Below are positions 4,204 through 5,071 of a stretch of DNA of 5,071 nucleotides, in pieces. Origin of the DNA: Bacillota bacterium (GTDB lineage: Bacteria > Bacillota_E > JAJZYS01 > JAILZS01); contig JAKASY010000212.1 of NCBI GenBank assembly GCA_021817625.1, positions 1-5,071 on the forward strand. The letters run 5' to 3'. The translations under genes and the position numbers were made by a program. Under the pieces are notes generated by a model. The model was given only the letters and a program-made list of their open reading frames with translations. It made no database searches and was not told the origin of the DNA. How positions within the stretch are numbered: position 1 is the first letter of the stretch; every line of letters begins with the position of its first letter.

Positions 4204-5071
4204 GGTTTGGCCGCGGGCGAGAGCGGTGCGCGCGCATCGGCGTTGCTGAGCCATAGGTACCAGGCCAGGTAGGCGCCCCAGCCGGGCAGCGCCGCCGCGG
4301 CGGCCTCGACCTCGTCGGCGGTGGCCGTGCGGCTCAGAGCCGCTTCTCGCCCCCAGGCACGACGAAGGCCGACGTCCTGGGACGGTAGGGCGTCGCGGTG
4401 GCCGTACACGCGGCCAAGGGCATAGCGCGCGGACCAGGGGCCCACGCCGGCGATGGCGGTCAGGCATGCGTAGGCCTCCGCTGTCGGTGCGCGCGCCAAG
4501 CGCTGCAGGTCGTCTCCCGCCTCGGCCTCGGCGGCCAGACGCAAGAGCGTGGCCGCCTTCTGCCGGCTCACCCCGAAGCGGCGAAGACCATCGGCGCCCG
4601 CGGCGAGGAGCCGCGCCGGCGCCGGGAACACCGGCACCGCCACGCCGGCCGATCCGCTCGCCGCGGCGTCGCCCAGGGCCGCGGTGAGGCGGCGCTTGAT
4701 GCTGGCGGCGGCGGAGACGCTCACCTGCTGGGCGAGCACGGTCCAGCAAAGGCCTTCGAAGGCGTCCCCGAACTGCACCGGCCGCGTGCCCCGGAAGCGG
4801 GCGTGCAGGCGGCGCTGGGGCGCTTCGGGCGGCAGCCCGCCCACGAGGGCCTCGAGCGGCCCGAGGTCGACGTCGGCCTGGAGGATGTGCCGGGCGCGCT
4901 CGGCGCTTCCGTCCACGCGCACCTCCCCCTCGCTCTCGACGCGCAGGCCGAGAAGCCGTGGCGCCCCGCCCGCGTCGCGCCACGAAAGCCAGGTAACGAC
5001 GCCGTCGGCGACGGCGTCGTAGGCGGCAAAGCGCCGCAGGAACTCTAGCTGGATCGTCGGGCCCCAAGGGG
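4200..5071 (-). CDS. alkA: DNA-3-methyladenine glycosylase II (AlkA family), start beyond right edge
   Basis: This base-excision repair enzyme cuts the glycosidic bond of alkylated bases such as 3-methyladenine. About 289 codons are visible and the frame is open to the edge. The upstream part (5069-4923), PWGPTIQLEFLRRFAAYDAV…, matches the N-terminal domain that AlkA has and simple HhH glycosylases lack, so the internal GTG at 4922 is not the real start. Numbered from the visible end, FEGLCWTVLAQQVSVSAA (about 104-121) is the conserved helical core. LTAIAGVGPWSARYALG (about 203-219) is the helix-hairpin-helix that holds DNA, and Asp232 in PSQDVGLRRA (codon 4376-4374) is the expected catalytic aspartate, equal to Asp238 of E. 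coli AlkA (282 aa). Only a few N-terminal residues should be missing. No Ada domain is visible. It converges on the small acidic ORF and is not part of its operon. Confidence 0.92.
   Translation of the reverse strand, partial: PWGPTIQLEFLRRFAAYDAVADGVVTWLSWRDAGGAPRLLGLRVESEGEVRVDGSAERARHILQADVDLGPLEALVGGLPPEAPQRRLHARFRGTRPVQFGDAFEGLCWTVLAQQVSVSAAASIKRRLTAALGDAAASGSAGVAVPVFPAPARLLAAGADGLRRFGVSRQKAATLLRLAAEAEAGDDLQRLARAPTAEAYACLTAIAGVGPWSARYALGRVYGHRDALPSQDVGLRRAWGREAALSRTATADEVEAAAAALPGWGAYLAWYLWLSNADARAPLSPAAKP

Noticed and set aside
2490..5067. Two very long minus-strand ORFs (543 and 482 codons)
   Set aside because: They overlap the clear regulator, oxidoreductase and AlkA genes in other frames and show only Arg/Ala/His/Pro-rich shadow composition.

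Overview
The window is GC-rich (about 70% or more), has dense short-gap genes, several GTG starts and clear GGAG-type ribosome binding sites about 8 nt from the start codons. This points to a high-GC bacterium. A high-GC Bacillota lineage (Thermaerobacter- or Symbiobacterium-like) or an actinomycete would fit, but nothing here fixes the taxon.

Left part (1-1033, minus strand): a mobile-element scar. An ABC-transporter ATPase gene starts with GTG at 1033 behind a good ribosome binding site. It runs through its Walker A motif and then changes, in the same reading frame, into the N-terminal region of an IS200/IS605-type TnpB at about 840. That TnpB has itself lost its start and its central catalytic part. 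After a frame change near 550-565 only its C-terminal zinc ribbon and last RuvC aspartate remain (to 247). Below 247 lies a run of hairpins (1-246) that looks like the 3' end of the element and possibly its guide-RNA (omega/reRNA) scaffold. One hairpin is also a textbook intrinsic terminator for the plus strand.

Centre (1034-2014): a 272-bp spacer with a GC-rich stem-loop and a small palindrome, then ribA (GTP cyclohydrolase II, minus strand). Its 73-bp divergent promoter region is AT-rich and holds overlapping inverted repeats.

Right part (2015-5071): a plus-strand group of a TrmB-type regulator with an unusual four-cysteine cluster, an FAD/NAD(P)H-dependent oxidoreductase of the ferredoxin-reductase/AIF-like type, and a small acidic protein of unknown function. 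It meets, stop codon to stop codon, an AlkA-type DNA-3-methyladenine glycosylase on the minus strand, whose start is just past the right edge.

Working idea: ribA makes the first dedicated intermediate of riboflavin, and so of FAD, while the divergent operon makes a flavoprotein under its own cysteine-bearing regulator. The shared promoter region with repeated GTAG/CTAC half-sites could let that regulator tie flavin supply to flavoenzyme expression. No complete unknown defence or mobile system was found. The most unusual items are the ABC-TnpB chimera with its hairpin array and the cysteine-cluster regulator facing ribA.
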